From: Bacillota bacterium | Lineage (GTDB): Bacteria; Bacillota; Sulfobacillia; JABLXB01 | Direction of reading: 5' to 3' | Length of the DNA stretch: 14,821 nt | NCBI GenBank assembly: GCA_024653225.1 | Contig: JANLGA010000045.1 | Span: 1 to 14,821 of the forward strand | Shown: one piece after another, positions 14,401 through 14,821 of the stretch | Layout: the number at the start of each line of letters is the position of its first letter | How positions within the stretch are numbered: position 1 is the first letter of the stretch | Notes under the pieces: generated by a model | The model's database searches: none | Told to the model about the DNA's origin: nothing | The model's input: the letters and a program-made list of their open reading frames with translations, nothing else | Program-made: the position numbers and the translations under genes

Positions 14401-14684
14401 CGAAGCGATTCTCGATGCGAATGGACGTCGGGGCGTGGGGAATGCACCACGGTTACGCTCGAAAGCACCACTTCCACCTCATACCCTCCGGTGGGCGGGT
14501 GTCGCAGGCGCACCTCCATCCGCGGTATGAAGAATGAGAGCTCGTGTGGGACACCGAGGTCCGACGCTCTCCTGAACGATATTTCGACGCCGGGAAGGCG
14601 TAGCCTCGCCTCGTCGTTCCAAGCGCGACGAGGGCGGAGGGCAATCGTCCTCAGGAAACGCCCCAATGGTCCGAGAAGGCCCAC
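14397..14684 (-). CDS. Small hypothetical protein, 95 residues
   Basis: I do not recognise this protein. It is basic at the N-terminus (GRFLRTIALRPRRAW), has no cysteine and no transmembrane helix, and its middle alternates charged and hydrophobic residues (VEISFRR, ELSFFIPRMEVRLRH, YEVEVVLSSVTVV) as in a beta-sheet domain. Support for it being real: a strong ribosome site (AAGGGGGGTG) seven bases upstream of GTG 14684, and codons in keeping with its neighbours. Against: it is short and overlapped by equally long open frames on both strands, as GC-rich DNA often gives. It lies 93 bases upstream of the DUF1576 start on the same strand and could form an operon with it. A weak -10 (CATAAT, 14740-14735) lies upstream. 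Confidence 0.45.
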   Translation of the reverse strand: MGLLGPLGRFLRTIALRPRRAWNDEARLRLPGVEISFRRASDLGVPHELSFFIPRMEVRLRHPPTGGYEVEVVLSSVTVVHSPRPDVHSHRESLR

Positions 14685-14821
14685 TGCACGACACCCCCCT
14701 TATTCCGCCGACCACCCGGGGTGTCTCGCGATAGATTATGTTGCTGACTGGTGGGGAGTTCGCGCGGGTAGTGTACAGTTTTAGTAGGTGACAGAGGGAG
14801 AAAGGAAGAAGTGAGACCTCT
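14685..14821. other. Right-hand intergenic region, probable divergent promoter area
   Basis: This AT-richer stretch, unlike its surroundings, precedes a minus-strand small ORF and ends with GAGGGAGAAAGGAAG (14794-14808) followed by GTG at 14811 on the plus strand, only eleven bases from the window edge. That may be the start of another gene, but too little is visible to call it. I see no convincing -35/-10 pair on the plus strand. Confidence 0.3.

Noticed and set aside
14811..14821. Start of a plus-strand gene at GTG 14811
   Set aside because: The ribosome-site-like purine run is suggestive but only eleven bases of any gene are visible.
1..14821. Mobile elements, CRISPR arrays, tRNA or rRNA genes, prophage or defence genes
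   Set aside because: I looked for transposase-type proteins, terminal repeats, regularly spaced repeats and RNA-gene signatures on both strands and saw none.

Overview
The window (14.8 kb, GC-rich, roughly 60 % by eye) reads as a piece of bacterial chromosome with ordinary housekeeping and metal-handling genes. I see no transposase, integrase, phage gene, tRNA, rRNA or CRISPR array. The flavour is Bacillota-like and probably anaerobic: formate-tetrahydrofolate ligase, type III pantothenate kinase, a membrane-anchored SH3/GH18 cell-wall enzyme of the spore-germination type, an aldo/keto reductase with a two-cluster ferredoxin tail, and a DUF1576 membrane protein. Shine-Dalgarno sites are strong, GTG and TTG starts outnumber ATG, and Arg-AGG and Ile-ATA codons are frequent despite the high GC. 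The last point hints at a thermophile, but that is inference.

Layout. Left block, plus strand (21-4152): fhs, a hairpin terminator, then a tight cluster of a ZIP metal transporter, coaX and a MoeB/ThiF-like E1 enzyme. The E1 gene converges on a minus-strand gene for a copper-amine-oxidase-N-like/SH3/GH18 protein, and the two TAG stop codons share one CTAG. Centre (5832-8629): an intergenic region with an inverted repeat and a TTGACA promoter drives a soluble PRC-barrel/MgtE_N/CBS protein. It converges on an NRAMP-family transporter whose metal-site residues are changed in the way expected for the Mg2+-transporting NRAMP-related branch. Right block: a YtcJ-type amidohydrolase, divergent from the transporter, meets a minus-strand operon (aldo/keto reductase, then FMN flavin-reductase-like protein, then PilZ protein) at a double hairpin. 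Divergent from that operon, behind a near-consensus promoter, is an FmdB-type zinc-ribbon protein, followed by a convergent DUF1576 membrane protein with an internal duplication and, upstream of it, a small unknown ORF.

The best candidate for a little-described system is the central pair. The cytosolic Mg2+-sensing half of MgtE is made as a free protein, without its channel domain, next to an NRAMP-related transporter that has lost the transition-metal-selecting methionine. The natural hypothesis is a Mg2+ importer with a detached sensor or gate. Secondary points of interest are an E1-like enzyme with proline where the family cysteine sits, a PilZ protein translationally coupled to redox enzymes, and the clear two-fold repeat in DUF1576.
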